The notes: generated from the sequence alone by a model not told the origin. Shown: positions 25,638-35,811, numbered from the stretch's first letter. The stretch: DNA of 64,000 nt from Myxococcales bacterium (GCA_016794365.1 JAEUKB010000085.1:269658-333657), one strand, 5' to 3'. Numbers and translations are program-made.

Positions 25638-28600
25638 TTACGCGGCGCGGCGGCGGGCTTGTAGGCGGCCTACTTCTTGGAGGTTCACCGACACGACCTT
25701 GGAGCAGCCGGGCTCTTCCATCGTCACGCCGTAGAGCGTGTCGGCAATCTGCATGGTCCGCTTGTTGTGCGTGATCAGGATGAACTGGCTGCGATCGGTC
25801 ATGCTGCGCACCAGCTCGTTGAAGCGTCCGACGTTGGCTTCGTCGAGCGGCGCGTCCACCTCATCGAGCAGACAGAACGGCGACGGCTTGATGAGAAAGA
25901 TCGCGAAGATGAGCGCCACCGCCGTCATGGCTTTTTCGCCACCCGACAGAAGCTCGACGGTCTGGTTCTTCTTGCCGGGCGGCTGCGCGAAGATCTCGAT
26001 CCCGGCTTCCAGGATGTCTTCGCTGCCGACCAGCTTCAGGTGCGCGTTGCCGCCGACGAAGCAGCGCGGAAACAGCTCCTGAAACTTGCCGTTGACCAGC
26101 TCGAACACCTGCTGGAAACGCTGCCGACTGGTCTTGTTGATGAGCACAATCGCCTGCTCTAGCTGGGCAATCGCCGTCTCTAGATCCGTCTTTTGACTGA
26201 CGATGAAGCTGTGGCGCTTCGACAGCTCGTTCCACTCGTCGATCGCCGTCAGGTTGATCTCGCCCATGCGATCGATCAGCTCGCGCAGCTCTGCCGCCCG
26301 CTCTTCGTCGGCGCGACTGACCTGGGGCCGCAGGTGATAGTCGCTGATGATGTCTTCGACGCGCACGCGATGCCGCTCGATGATCGACTCTGCGAGCGCC
26401 CGCTTCTGCACTTCCAGCTCCGACAGCCGCGCTTTGTGAGCAAGTGCTTCTTTGCCCTGCTTGTTTTCGCGCTCGCGTCGCTCTCGCAGCTCCATCTCTC
26501 GCGAGGCCAGCGCGCCCCGCTTTTGCTCATAGCCGTTGCGCAGCACTTGCAGCTCTTCGGCCAGGACAGTCCGCCGATCCGCTTGCTCGTGAATGGTGCT
26601 GCCTCGGTTCTGACACTCGGTGGCGAGCTGCGCCGCGCGCCGATAACAGTCGCGCTCTTCCGCGCCGAGCTTGTCCATCCGCGTCGCGCGCTCGACTTCT
26701 TCCTGACGCAGCCTGCTGATCGCGCGCTCGGTCGCCACCACTTTTTCGCGATGCGCCGCCTGCGACACCTTGAGCTGCGTCAGCTCTTGTCCCAGCTTGT
26801 CCACCGAGTCAAACAGCCCGACCTGGCTGCGACTGTGCGCTTCGAGCTGATCTTCGAGCACCTGCAAGCGATCCCGCGCGCTCCGCAAAAGAAGCCGCAG
26901 CTCTTCCGACTCACGCACCATGTCGTCGCGCCGGGTGGACAGCTCGTCGCGCTCGCGATCCATCACTTCGAGGCGATGCGTGACCCGGTGCAGCTCTTCC
27001 CGCGCCTTCAGCAGATCTTTGTCGAGCGACAAGAGCTGCATCTCGCCCTGGTGACCGGCTTTCTGAAGCTCTGCGAGCTGTTCTTGCAGGTGCTGAAGCT
27101 CTTTTTTTCCAACGACAAGCTGCTCTTCTTGGCTCTTAAAGCGCTCTTCATCGACGGACACTTGCTGGGTCAGCTCGCGCAGCTCGCGACGGACCGCCAG
27201 CACCGACGCGCCCTGCCCTTTTTGCGCGCCGCCGACCATCGTCCCGTGTCCATCGATCACCACCCCATCGAGCGTCACCAGCGATGCCGCCGGAGGCAAG
27301 CTGCCGTCTTCACTCGCGACACGGTAATACTCGATGGCATGCTCGACGGTATCGACCACCAGCACCGACCCGAGCAGCGCATCGAGCACCGCGTCAAAGC
27401 CGGGCTTGCGTTCGATCAAGTCGAGCAGTCGGCCACGAATGCCTTGGCTACGCGCTTCTTCGTCGGGACGGGCGGGACGCTCACCGGGCCGCGTCGGACG
27501 GGCATCTTCGGGAACCAGAAACGCTTTGCCTTCGCCTTGCTGGCGCAGATAGGAAATCGCTTCCAGCGCCTCTCGATGCGACGGCGTCACCAGCGCCCCA
27601 AGCCGTTCGCCGAGCACCGCATCAAGCGCCAGCTCTAGCTCTGCCGGGGCGACGATGAGGTCCGCGATGGTCTTGGGCGGACTGTCATCGCCTGCGCGCT
27701 TGAGCAGCATCCGACTGCCGAGCGAAAAGCCTTCGTTGCGCGCCGCCAGCTCTCCGAGCGAGTGGACCCGCGCTTTTTTGCGATGCAGCTCGCCCTTGAG
27801 GTGATCCACTTCCTTGTCGAGCCGCGAGGTCAGCAGCTTCAAGTCTTTGACCCGCTCTTCGGCGGACTCTTTGCTGCGCGACAGATCGAGCCGCGCTTTT
27901 TGCAGTCCGCCGAGCTGCTTTTCCTGCGCGTAAATCTCTTCGTCCAGCTCGGCTTTGCGATCGCGCAGCCGCCGCGCTTCTTCTTCGCCGCGTCCGAGCC
28001 GCACTTCCAAGTCTTCGACCTGACGCTGCAAGCTGCGCTCACTCGCTTCCGAGCGCGCAATCTCGGCATGCTGCTGCGTCACTTCCGCCTTGATGCCGTC
28101 GGCGGTCTTTTGCAGCGCCGCCAGTCGCTCTTTGTTTGTCCGCAGATCCAGCTCCAGCTGCACCGAGCGATCATCGCGTCCGAGATCTTCTTGGCTCAGC
28201 GTGTCGCGATCTTCGACCAGCTTTTGCAGCTCTGCCGCCGCTTGGCTTGCTCGCTCGTAGAGCGCTTCCTGTTCGCTGCGCAGCTTGCGCGCCGTCTCCA
28301 GCAGCCGCGTCTCTTCACGCTTGGCATGCTCGTTTTCCGCTTCCGACAGCTTCACCTGATTGTCGAGCACATACAGCTCTTCCTGAAGCTGCGAGAGCCG
28401 CGTCTCTTCTTCACTGAGCGTCAGTCGTCCGGCGGCCAGCTCGGCTTCAATCGCCTGACGCGCCGCTTCGACCTGCACCAGCGCTTCCGCCGACTGCGAC
28501 ACCAAGTCAAAGTACACGCGCGCTTCCAGCGTCAGACCGAGCCAGCGCTGACTCATGCCCCACAGCTCGATGTCGCGCAGCTCGGCCCGATAGCGCTTGT

Positions 28601-29249
28601 AGCGCTCGGCTTTGTCGGCCTGCCGCTTCAGGCTCGCGAGCTGTCGTTCCTGCTCTGCCACCACGTCGGACAGGCGCAGCAGGTTCTGACGGGTCTGCTC
28701 GAGCTTTTGCTCTGCCGCTTTTTTGCGCAGCTTGTACTTGGTAATTCCAGCCGCTTCTTCGATCAGAAACCGTCGCTCTTCGGGCTTGGCCGAGATGATC
28801 TGACTGACTCGTCCTTGCTCGATGATCGAATAGGCGCGGGTTCCGATGCCGGTTCCCATGAACAGCTCGGTGATGTCGCGCAGACGACACGGCGTCTTGT
28901 TGATGTAGTACTCGCTGGTGCCGTCGCGAAACAGGCGGCGCGTGACCGTCACTTCGGTGAACTGCAAGTACTCGACCGGGACGCGGCCATCGTTTTCAAA
29001 GGTCAGCGAGACTTCGCAAAACCCGAGCGGTCCGCGCTTGTCGCTGCCGGAAAAGATGACATCTTGCATCGCCTTGCCGCGCAGGTGCTTGGCCGACTGC
29101 TCACCCATGCACCAGCGAATCGCATCGACGACGTTGGACTTGCCGCAGCCGTTGGGACCGACGACGCCGGTGATGGGATCCTCAAAGCGCACCACCGCTC
29201 TGTCGCAGAACGACTTAAAGCCGATGATCTCAAGACGCTTGATGCGCAT
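25638..29249 (-). CDS. smc: Chromosome segregation SMC ATPase
   Basis: 1203 residues, full length. N-terminal head: RIKRLEIIGFKSF and Walker A GPNGCGKSN near residue 32. There are two long coiled-coil arms (about 170-510 and 690-1020) with Gln/Glu/Leu heptads. The hinge (about 520-680) includes ILGERLGALV-like and HGTMVGGAQKGQ elements. The C-terminal head has the signature LLSGGEKAMTAVAL and Walker B FCLLDEVDAPLDEAN. It compacts and resolves chromosomes with ScpA and ScpB, which are not in the window. A divergent gap of 201 bases separates it from the MMPL gene. Confidence 0.98.
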   Translation of the reverse strand: MRIKRLEIIGFKSFCDRAVVRFEDPITGVVGPNGCGKSNVVDAIRWCMGEQSAKHLRGKAMQDVIFSGSDKRGPLGFCEVSLTFENDGRVPVEYLQFTEVTVTRRLFRDGTSEYYINKTPCRLRDITELFMGTGIGTRAYSIIEQGRVSQIISAKPEERRFLIEEAAGITKYKLRKKAAEQKLEQTRQNLLRLSDVVAEQERQLASLKRQADKAERYKRYRAELRDIELWGMSQRWLGLTLEARVYFDLVSQSAEALVQVEAARQAIEAELAAGRLTLSEEETRLSQLQEELYVLDNQVKLSEAENEHAKREETRLLETARKLRSEQEALYERASQAAAELQKLVEDRDTLSQEDLGRDDRSVQLELDLRTNKERLAALQKTADGIKAEVTQQHAEIARSEASERSLQRQVEDLEVRLGRGEEEARRLRDRKAELDEEIYAQEKQLGGLQKARLDLSRSKESAEERVKDLKLLTSRLDKEVDHLKGELHRKKARVHSLGELAARNEGFSLGSRMLLKRAGDDSPPKTIADLIVAPAELELALDAVLGERLGALVTPSHREALEAISYLRQQGEGKAFLVPEDARPTRPGERPARPDEEARSQGIRGRLLDLIERKPGFDAVLDALLGSVLVVDTVEHAIEYYRVASEDGSLPPAASLVTLDGVVIDGHGTMVGGAQKGQGASVLAVRRELRELTQQVSVDEERFKSQEEQLVVGKKELQHLQEQLAELQKAGHQGEMQLLSLDKDLLKAREELHRVTHRLEVMDRERDELSTRRDDMVRESEELRLLLRSARDRLQVLEDQLEAHSRSQVGLFDSVDKLGQELTQLKVSQAAHREKVVATERAISRLRQEEVERATRMDKLGAEERDCYRRAAQLATECQNRGSTIHEQADRRTVLAEELQVLRNGYEQKRGALASREMELRERRERENKQGKEALAHKARLSELEVQKRALAESIIERHRVRVEDIISDYHLRPQVSRADEERAAELRELIDRMGEINLTAIDEWNELSKRHSFIVSQKTDLETAIAQLEQAIVLINKTSRQRFQQVFELVNGKFQELFPRCFVGGNAHLKLVGSEDILEAGIEIFAQPPGKKNQTVELLSGGEKAMTAVALIFAIFLIKPSPFCLLDEVDAPLDEANVGRFNELVRSMTDRSQFILITHNKRTMQIADTLYGVTMEEPGCSKVVSVNLQEVGRLQARRRAA

Positions 29250-29390
29250 GGGGAAACGGGTTTATCGACCGGACCACCCGTCACGTAACGGGACTGCGAT
29301 TCGTATCACTTTGGGGATCGGACCGCAATTTTTCCGGCGACGGTTGCGAAGCTGGGGGAAGTCGTACTACCAGTTGGGAGTCGTATGTAC

Positions 29391-29418
29391 TTCCTTATCC
29401 CGGGTTCCTTATCCCGGA
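29391..29418. repeat. Two tandem 14-bp units upstream of the MMPL gene
   Basis: TTCCTTATCCCGGG at 29391 and TTCCTTATCCCGGA at 29405 differ only in the last base. They sit 33 bases before the MMPL start codon, in the smc-MMPL divergent gap, and could affect either promoter. Confidence 0.8.
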
Positions 29419-29450
29419 TCCCGCTAGACCCTGCTTAGCGATTACGAGCC

Positions 29451-31928
29451 ATGAACACACCGCCGCTGCTTCCTCGACTGTTTGCGCGCTACGTTCACTT
29501 TTCCGGCAGGCATCACAAAAAGATCCTGCTCGGGTTTTTGGCGATCTTGCTTTTGTCACTGATTCCGATCCGTCAGCTAGAGCTACAGACCGACATGGCG
29601 GAGCTGCTTCCGCCGAATCATCCCTCGGTGCTGGCGCTGCGACGGATTGCCGGACGACAAAAGAGCGCGACCAACATGATTCTCATCATCGAGAGTCGCG
29701 ATCACGCCGCCAACGTCCGCTTTGCCAAAGTCCTGCGTCCCGAGCTGGAAAAGATGGTCCCCGAGATCTTTTCCGAGACGCAGTGGGCTCCGAACAGTGA
29801 GATTCCCGATCACGCGGCGCGCTGGTACTGGCTGTATTCGCCGCTTGCGGATCTGACGCATGCCGAAGAGCTGCTCGATCGCATCATCGCGCATCGCAAG
29901 TCGCCGCTGCTTATCGACCTAGAAGGCGATCCCGAAGCCGAGCTAAAAGAGCTGCGCAAGCGGATGGAAAAAGAGCTTCCGGCGAAGCCGGTTCCGTCGG
30001 AAGCGGCGCAAGGTTCGCAGCCCGCAGAGAGCTTCTTTGTGAGCCATGAAGGAGACGTTCACTCGCTCGGTGTGATGCTGTGGCGCAAGCGCGAAGGCTT
30101 TGGCTCGTACGGCGATCAGCGCACGATGGACCTGGTGCAGCAGCTCATCGCCAAGCTACATCCCGAGAGCTTTCATCCCAGCCTGACGGTTCGCTATACC
30201 GGACACATTCCGATGGCGCTCGCTGAGCAGAGCGCGATCAAAGACGACATCACGATCGCAACGGTCATCTGTACGTCGCTCGTGCTTTTGTCGATCTATC
30301 TGTATTTCCGACGCTTCGGCATCTTGCTGGCGATTGGAGCGCCGACGTTTATGGGCATCTTGTTATCGCTGGCGCTCGCGAGCGTGACGGTGCATGCGCT
30401 CAACATCAACACCGCGTTCCTGATCTCGATCATCTTGGGAAACGGCATCAACACCCCGATTGTGCTGCTGGCCCGCTACGGAGAAGAGCGCCGACTCGGA
30501 ACCTCTGTCGAAGATGCGCTGGCCCTTGCGGCAGAGCGAACGGTGCAAGGAACCTCGACGGCGATGCTCGCGGCCAGCATTGCCTACGGCTGCTTGATCC
30601 TGACCGACTTCCGAGGCTTTAGTCAGTTCGGTCTGATCGGCGGCGCGGGCATGATCTTTGTGTGGCTCTCGACCTTTTTGTTTGTCCCGGCGGTGCTGAT
30701 CTTGGGAGAAGCGATCCGTCCGGGCATCTTCACACCCGGCAACAACCTGTGGCGCTATCCGTTCGTGCTGCTCGGTCGGCTGTCGGCGCGGGTTCCGGTG
30801 CTGCTTGGACTGATTGCGCTGTCGCTGCTTGGGCTGTCGGTGATGCCGATGCTTCGCTATGTCCGCGATCCGATCGAGTGGGATTTGCGCAACCTGCGCA
30901 GCCTTCAGACCGAACCAGAGAAGCTGTGGGGACGAATGGACGCGATGGGAATGGGCCAGGTCGGAGCGGGATACATCGCAAGTACGGGTGTGCTGCTCGT
31001 CGATAAGCCAGAACAAGCCGATGCGGTCGCGGAAGCGATTCGTCAAAAGGATGCGAAAAAAGGCGAGCAAAAGATCATTCGTGCGGTGCGGACCATCCAC
31101 TCGGTGCTGCCGCAAGAGCAAGACGCAAAGCTGGAAGTCCTGACGAGGATTCGCCAAAAAATCGATCAGAACCGCCAGATGATGGACGACGCGGAATGGA
31201 AAGACATCTCGGGATTCCGTCCGCCCGACTATCTGCGCAAGCTGACGACGTTTGATCTGCCGCGCCAGGTTCAGGAAGCGTTTACGGAAGTGGACGGACA
31301 GCGCGGACGACTGGTGGGTGTTGATGCTGACTACTATTCCGATTGGGACGGACACGATCTGATCCGCTTGGCAGACGGACTGACGGTGGAAGCGCTCGGT
31401 CAAACCTGGGTGGTGGCCAGTGCGTCCACGCTGTTTGGCGGCATGGTTGAGATGATCTATCGCGATGGCAAGCCGGTCACGATCGCGGCGCTCAGCGGAG
31501 TCTGTCTGCTCGTCGTTCTGTCGTTCGGTCTGCGCGGTGCGATTCCGGTGCTGCTGTCGCTATTTTTTGGACTGATCTGGTTGGGCGGAGCGATCGGCTA
31601 CATCAACATGAAGCTGAACTTCATGAACTTCTTGGCACTGCCGATTACCGTCGGTGTCGGGGTCGATTACGCCGCCAACTTGTGGTCTCGGATGCGCACA
31701 GAAGGTCATCACGCGCTGCGTGAGATCATCGCGGACACCGGATCAGCGGTGGCGCTGTGCTCTGCGACCACCATCATCGGCTATAGCTCGCTGTTGCTTG
31801 CGCACAATCGCGCGCTGCGATCGTTTGGACTGGTTGCCGACATCGGAGAAGTCACCTGCTTGTTTGCCGCGCTGCTGCTGCTGCCGATGATCTCGTCCTT
31901 TGTCCTCCGTCGCACATCGGCCAGCTAA
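29451..31928 (+). CDS. MMPL/RND-superfamily exporter
   Basis: 825 residues. Layout: one membrane helix (ILLGFLAILLLSLIPI), a periplasmic domain (about 50-255), five helices (about 260-445), a second periplasmic domain (about 490-680), and five to six helices to the end. This two-fold repeat is the MMPL/RND arrangement. It resembles the HpnN-type group that moves hopanoids or other lipids to the outer membrane and uses proton motive force. The conserved-looking helix 4 segment (NTAFLISIILGNGINTP) is the expected proton-relay region. No ribosome site is visible. The next features are a repeat block and glycolipid-type genes, which fits lipid transport. Confidence 0.88.
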   Translation: MNTPPLLPRLFARYVHFSGRHHKKILLGFLAILLLSLIPIRQLELQTDMAELLPPNHPSVLALRRIAGRQKSATNMILIIESRDHAANVRFAKVLRPELEKMVPEIFSETQWAPNSEIPDHAARWYWLYSPLADLTHAEELLDRIIAHRKSPLLIDLEGDPEAELKELRKRMEKELPAKPVPSEAAQGSQPAESFFVSHEGDVHSLGVMLWRKREGFGSYGDQRTMDLVQQLIAKLHPESFHPSLTVRYTGHIPMALAEQSAIKDDITIATVICTSLVLLSIYLYFRRFGILLAIGAPTFMGILLSLALASVTVHALNINTAFLISIILGNGINTPIVLLARYGEERRLGTSVEDALALAAERTVQGTSTAMLAASIAYGCLILTDFRGFSQFGLIGGAGMIFVWLSTFLFVPAVLILGEAIRPGIFTPGNNLWRYPFVLLGRLSARVPVLLGLIALSLLGLSVMPMLRYVRDPIEWDLRNLRSLQTEPEKLWGRMDAMGMGQVGAGYIASTGVLLVDKPEQADAVAEAIRQKDAKKGEQKIIRAVRTIHSVLPQEQDAKLEVLTRIRQKIDQNRQMMDDAEWKDISGFRPPDYLRKLTTFDLPRQVQEAFTEVDGQRGRLVGVDADYYSDWDGHDLIRLADGLTVEALGQTWVVASASTLFGGMVEMIYRDGKPVTIAALSGVCLLVVLSFGLRGAIPVLLSLFFGLIWLGGAIGYINMKLNFMNFLALPITVGVGVDYAANLWSRMRTEGHHALREIIADTGSAVALCSATTIIGYSSLLLAHNRALRSFGLVADIGEVTCLFAALLLLPMISSFVLRRTSAS

Positions 31929-31930
31929 CC

Positions 31931-32045
31931 GGACTCCCTTCGGATTCCTTTCGGACTCCCTTCAGGCTTCCTTTCCGATTCCTTTCGGACTCCCTTCGGA
32001 CTCTCTTCCCGATTCCTTTCGGACTCCCTTCAGGCTTCCTTCCGG
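31931..32045. repeat. Pyrimidine-rich tandem repeat, 34-bp period
   Basis: The core GATTCCTTTCGGACTCCCTT starts at 31943, 31977 and 32011, with exactly 34 bases between starts and no mismatch in the core. It fills the space between the convergent MMPL and GT-C genes. The same GATTCCTTTCG word forms the 15-bp array near 35.8 kb. Confidence 0.88.
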
Positions 32046-32059
32046 GCGTGCGGAGTCGG

Positions 32060-33649
32060 TCAGTTCTGCGCGATGCGGCGATAGATCTGCGCGCCACCGG
32101 GCGTATCGGGCAGCAGCTCATAGTGCGTGCTGACATAGCGATACAAAGCCGGAGCCACGCGCAGCGGAAACGGCGAAAAGTGGGTCAAGTCCGTCGGAGC
32201 GGTATCAATCACATACAGCGGCTTGCGCGCGTCCAGATCGGCGATCGTCCGATCAATATCCAGCACAGACAGAAACTGCGCGGCTGAAAAATCGCGACCG
32301 ACATGGGAAGGCTCGATGTCGCCGATGTGAACCGCCGTCGTGACATAGCGCGTCCCAGGCAGTCGCTGCGCCAGCTGATACACGGGCGGAATGTAGCCCC
32401 AGACCAGCAGCGTATCGCTTGGCTCGGAATGGCTCTGCACCCAGCTTCCAATGGCCACAGAGCGCGGATCTTCCGACGGATAAGGCAGCACATCGATGAC
32501 GCGCCGACCGATTCCGTAGCCCAGATAAAAGATCACCGGACCGACAAGTCCCAGCGTCCACAGTTGGCGAGATCGACGCGACAGCGCAGTCCAGTGCGCG
32601 CACAGCGTGGCCAAAGACGGAGCCGCAAGCAGCGCCAAAGGAACCGCAAACTGGACAAAGTACTGACTGTAATACCGACCGCTCATCGACACCGGAATCC
32701 AGGTCAGCAGCAGCCCGCAGAGCAGTCCGATCCGAATCGGCTCGCGCGCGCGGGTTCCTTCCCGCAGCGACCACAGCCACGGCAGCGGAGCCGCAAGCAG
32801 CACATACAAGAGCAGTCCCAAGAGCAGTCTTCCCAGCGAGCTTCCCGATGCGGTCTTCGCGATATAGAAAAAGTTCCGCGCGATGTTCCACTCGTAAAAC
32901 TCGCTCAGGTGGCCCAGCCGCGCATACACCGCCGTCACCAGCAGCCACGGCGCCAGCGCACCGATTCCTAGGAGTCCCACGCGCACAAACAGAAGCAGGC
33001 TGCGCTCTTTGTGCCGCACGCTCTGCCACACAATCGCTGGCGCAATTCCAAGCAGCAAGATGCCCGCTTGATGACGAAACAGCGACGCAATCCCGAGCGC
33101 CAGACCACACAGCAAGTCATCGCGAACAGACACCGTTTGACCGCGCATTTGACCGCGCATTTGACCGCGCATTTGACCGCGCACAAAGCACAAGAGCGCC
33201 CACGCAGCCGGAAGGTTCATCATCAGCTCGGAATGAATCGCGAGGTTGTTACACGAGCTGATCAGCGCATACAGCCACGCCGCCGCCAGTCCGACGCGCC
33301 GATCGTTTTGCCACAGCTGTCCCGCGCGCAGCAGAATCAGACAGGTTCCCAGCGCCCACAAGACCCCGAGGATCTTCATCGGCACCATCGAAAAGCCAAA
33401 GTAACCCGCTGGGGCGTAAAACAGATAGGTCAGGATTGGCTTTTTATCGACGACATCGACGTACGGAATCGATCCGTGCGAAAGCATCCGGCCCATCACC
33501 AGATAGTGCGCTTCATCGGGATCGGACAGCGCGCACAGGAAGCTGGGAATGCGCAGCACCACAAGTCCGATGAGCAGCAGCAGCACCGGATATCGCTGAA
33601 GGAGACGGCTCAAGACGGCGTTCTTAGCGAGTGCTCTTGGCGCTGTCAA
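32060..33649 (-). CDS. GT-C-type membrane glycosyltransferase
   Basis: About 529 residues, with about eleven membrane helices and a soluble C-terminal domain. The first periplasmic loop (ALSDPDEAHYLVMGRM) has the acidic DPDE motif typical of ArnT/PMT-type enzymes that take sugars from polyprenyl phosphate. KKPILTYLFY and HSELMMNLPAAW are further family-like stretches. The start is uncertain: no ATG exists before the first helix. I use TTG at 33649, five bases after the preceding stop; TTG 33613 and GTG 33586 are alternatives. A 12-bp repeat inserts RGQM units in a loop. The donor and acceptor are unknown. Confidence 0.8.
   Translation of the reverse strand: MTAPRALAKNAVLSRLLQRYPVLLLLIGLVVLRIPSFLCALSDPDEAHYLVMGRMLSHGSIPYVDVVDKKPILTYLFYAPAGYFGFSMVPMKILGVLWALGTCLILLRAGQLWQNDRRVGLAAAWLYALISSCNNLAIHSELMMNLPAAWALLCFVRGQMRGQMRGQMRGQTVSVRDDLLCGLALGIASLFRHQAGILLLGIAPAIVWQSVRHKERSLLLFVRVGLLGIGALAPWLLVTAVYARLGHLSEFYEWNIARNFFYIAKTASGSSLGRLLLGLLLYVLLAAPLPWLWSLREGTRAREPIRIGLLCGLLLTWIPVSMSGRYYSQYFVQFAVPLALLAAPSLATLCAHWTALSRRSRQLWTLGLVGPVIFYLGYGIGRRVIDVLPYPSEDPRSVAIGSWVQSHSEPSDTLLVWGYIPPVYQLAQRLPGTRYVTTAVHIGDIEPSHVGRDFSAAQFLSVLDIDRTIADLDARKPLYVIDTAPTDLTHFSPFPLRVAPALYRYVSTHYELLPDTPGGAQIYRRIAQN
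33135..33180. repeat. 12-bp in-frame repeat in the GT-C gene
   Basis: TTGACCGCGCAT occurs three times in a row (33135, 33147, 33159) plus a partial fourth. On the coding strand this gives RGQM repeated. The unit keeps the reading frame, so copy number could vary without loss of the gene. Confidence 0.85.
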
Positions 33650-33654
33650 TCGCT

Positions 33655-34581
33655 TTACGGCTCGGTGTGCGTGTCCTGTGCTTGGGTCGGTGCTTGGGTC
33701 TGTGCTTGGGTCTGAAGCGCGTCTTTGCTCGGCCAGCCCCAGCGGAAAAACACCAGCACTCCGACGATCAAGGACACCGCAATCTGCATCATGTGGGAAA
33801 GCAGCGCTGCGACGAGGAGCTGCTCTTTGGGAAGCTGACCGATCTGTCCAATCCAGACAAAAGCGGCTTCGTACGAGCCCATTCCTGCGGGCAGACCCGG
33901 AATGCCTGACGCGACGCTGACTCCGAGGAGAAGCAGCAGAGACAGCCGCGCGCTCGGAACCACGCTTACAAAGATCAGGTAGTTCATCAGCCAGTAGCCA
34001 AGCGACAGCGCCAGCGCCGACAGCACGCGACCCAGTCGCACTTCCGATCGCAGCTGTGACCGACGCATCGTCAAGAGCCCGACTCCGAGAAGCACCGCCA
34101 CGACCACCGCGCCGAGCAGCCACGCCCAGCGCGACAGAGAGGCCAATTGCTCCGGCAACAGCGCGCACGCACCGATCACAAACGGCAGCAGCGCGACCAG
34201 CTCGACCACTTTATCGACCACCGACCAGCCAATCAGCGCACGCAGCGAGATCTGCGGATTCCAGCGCTTCATGTAGACCGGACGGATCAGCTCTCCCGAG
34301 CGCACCGGCAGCAGGATGTTTCCCGCTTGCACCGCGAACACCAGACCGAGGTGCTTGGTCAGGCTGAGTCCGCCCGGATACAGCACCCAAAAGCGAATGC
34401 CCTGCGCGATCGAAGCCAGCAGCGCCGAGCCCACAAGCAGCAGCAGCGCGGGCCACGACAGCATCTGGATTCCTTGTCGCAGACCTTTCAGATCCATCGA
34501 CCAGAACAGCGCAACCAGCAGCAGCACGCTGATCGTACCGGGCACAGCCCGCAGAATCGACCGTCGATCGACAGACTTCAT
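33655..34581 (-). CDS. Flippase-like YbhN/AglD-family membrane protein
   Basis: 308 residues, seven to eight membrane helices. It matches the lysylphosphatidylglycerol synthase transmembrane-region family (UPF0104, YbhN/AglD). Diagnostic stretches are NILLPVRSGELIRPVYMK, LIGWSVVDKVVELVALLP and GIPGLPAGMGSYEAAFVW. Members are linked to lipid or glycolipid translocation. The C-terminus is a Gln/Thr repeat (TQAQTQAPTQAQ). I chose the ATG at 34581 because helix 1 follows it at once; the ribosome site is weak. It precedes the GT-C gene by five bases and diverges from a GT4 gene, so a shared glycolipid pathway is likely. Confidence 0.87.
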   Translation of the reverse strand: MKSVDRRSILRAVPGTISVLLLVALFWSMDLKGLRQGIQMLSWPALLLLVGSALLASIAQGIRFWVLYPGGLSLTKHLGLVFAVQAGNILLPVRSGELIRPVYMKRWNPQISLRALIGWSVVDKVVELVALLPFVIGACALLPEQLASLSRWAWLLGAVVVAVLLGVGLLTMRRSQLRSEVRLGRVLSALALSLGYWLMNYLIFVSVVPSARLSLLLLLGVSVASGIPGLPAGMGSYEAAFVWIGQIGQLPKEQLLVAALLSHMMQIAVSLIVGVLVFFRWGWPSKDALQTQAQTQAPTQAQDTHTEP

Positions 34582-34647
34582 GATGGCCGCGCAGTCTACC
34601 TTGCTTGGGTCCACGCTCACGACCCCAAGTGACGATTCCTTTGTGGT

Positions 34648-35811
34648 ATGGGTGTCCCGCGTATGAAAGTCATCCTGGTTACGGAATACTATTATCCGCA
34701 CGTCGGAGGCGTGACCGAGCACGTTCACCATCTGGCGCGCTACCTGACTCGCGCGGGTCATCAGGCTCGGATCATCACCAGCCACATTCCCGGTGCCCCG
34801 CGTCGTCCCGATGTCGAATCCGTCGAAGGCTTCGAGGTCGTCCGCATGGGAGAAGGAATGCCGGTTCACTCGAACGGCTCCCAAGCGCGCGTCACGGTGG
34901 GCGCTGGACTCGGTGCGAAGATGCACGCCGAGATCAAAGGCGCAGACATCGTTCACATTCAGTCTCCGCTGTTTCCGATGCTTCCGTATCTAGCGATCAA
35001 GGCCGCGCGACGCTACGACATTCCGGTCGTTGGCACGTTTCACACCAACTTCGCGGGCTCGTCGCTGCTGGATACGTTTCGTCCGCTGCTACGTCCGTAC
35101 ATTGGCGGAATCGATCAGTGCATCGGGGTGTCACATACTGCGATTCAGTCCGCGTCTCCGTGGGTGAAAGCGCCGTTTTTGATGATTCCAAACGGTGTGG
35201 ACTGCGAGTCCTGGGGTTCCGCCAGCCCGCGTCCCGAGCTGTCTGGACTGCACAACATCGTGTTTCTCGGTCGGCTCGATCCTCGCAACGATGTCGATAC
35301 GCTGATCCTGGCCTTTCGCAAGCTGCACGAGCGACGCCAAGATGTCCGGCTGGTGATCGTCGGTGGTGGACCCGAGCGACCGATGTACGAAGCGCAGGTT
35401 CCCATCGAGCTAAAAGACCGTGTGGTGTTCGCAGGAATGCAAACGGATGTCGCGGTACGCGCCAGCTATCTGGCTTCGGCTGCGCTGATGGCGTTTACGA
35501 TTCGACTCGCGGCTCATCCGATCACGGTGCTGGAAGGACTGGCCGCCGGACGACCGATTGTGGCCTACGACATCGACGGTGTGCGCGAGCTGGTTGAAAA
35601 CGGACAGCAAGGCTATCGCGTTCCGATTGGTGACTTGCCCGCGCTCGTCGATGCCTTTGAACAGGTCATCGCCGATGAGCCGCGCCGTCTGCGCATGTGT
35701 GAAAATGCCCGTCGTCGCGTCGAGCCGTTCGACTGGAAGCACATCACCGCGCGCATTCTCACGGTGTATGAGCGTCTTCGCAGCGGAGCCCAGCCTTCCG
35801 CATCGATCTAG
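34648..35811 (+). CDS. GT4-family glycosyltransferase (PimA/PimB-like)
   Basis: 387 residues, two Rossmann domains (GT-B). N-terminal: YYYPHVGGVTEHVHHLARYL and HIQSPLFPMLPYLA. C-terminal: VFLGRLDPRNDVDTLI, IVGGGPERP and the nucleotide-sugar/acceptor motif HPITVLEGLAAGRPIVA with Glu. The order resembles mannosyltransferases acting on lipid acceptors (PimA/PimB type), though the sugar cannot be read from the sequence. The ATG at 34648 or 34663 (MKVILVTEYY, more typical of the family) may be used; neither has a ribosome site. It diverges from the flippase-like gene by 66 bases. Confidence 0.92.
   Translation: MGVPRMKVILVTEYYYPHVGGVTEHVHHLARYLTRAGHQARIITSHIPGAPRRPDVESVEGFEVVRMGEGMPVHSNGSQARVTVGAGLGAKMHAEIKGADIVHIQSPLFPMLPYLAIKAARRYDIPVVGTFHTNFAGSSLLDTFRPLLRPYIGGIDQCIGVSHTAIQSASPWVKAPFLMIPNGVDCESWGSASPRPELSGLHNIVFLGRLDPRNDVDTLILAFRKLHERRQDVRLVIVGGGPERPMYEAQVPIELKDRVVFAGMQTDVAVRASYLASAALMAFTIRLAAHPITVLEGLAAGRPIVAYDIDGVRELVENGQQGYRVPIGDLPALVDAFEQVIADEPRRLRMCENARRRVEPFDWKHITARILTVYERLRSGAQPSASI

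Noticed and set aside
31931..32045. CRISPR array
   Set aside because: The period is constant but the spacers between cores are themselves similar to each other, the core is pyrimidine-rich with no palindrome, and no cas gene is near.
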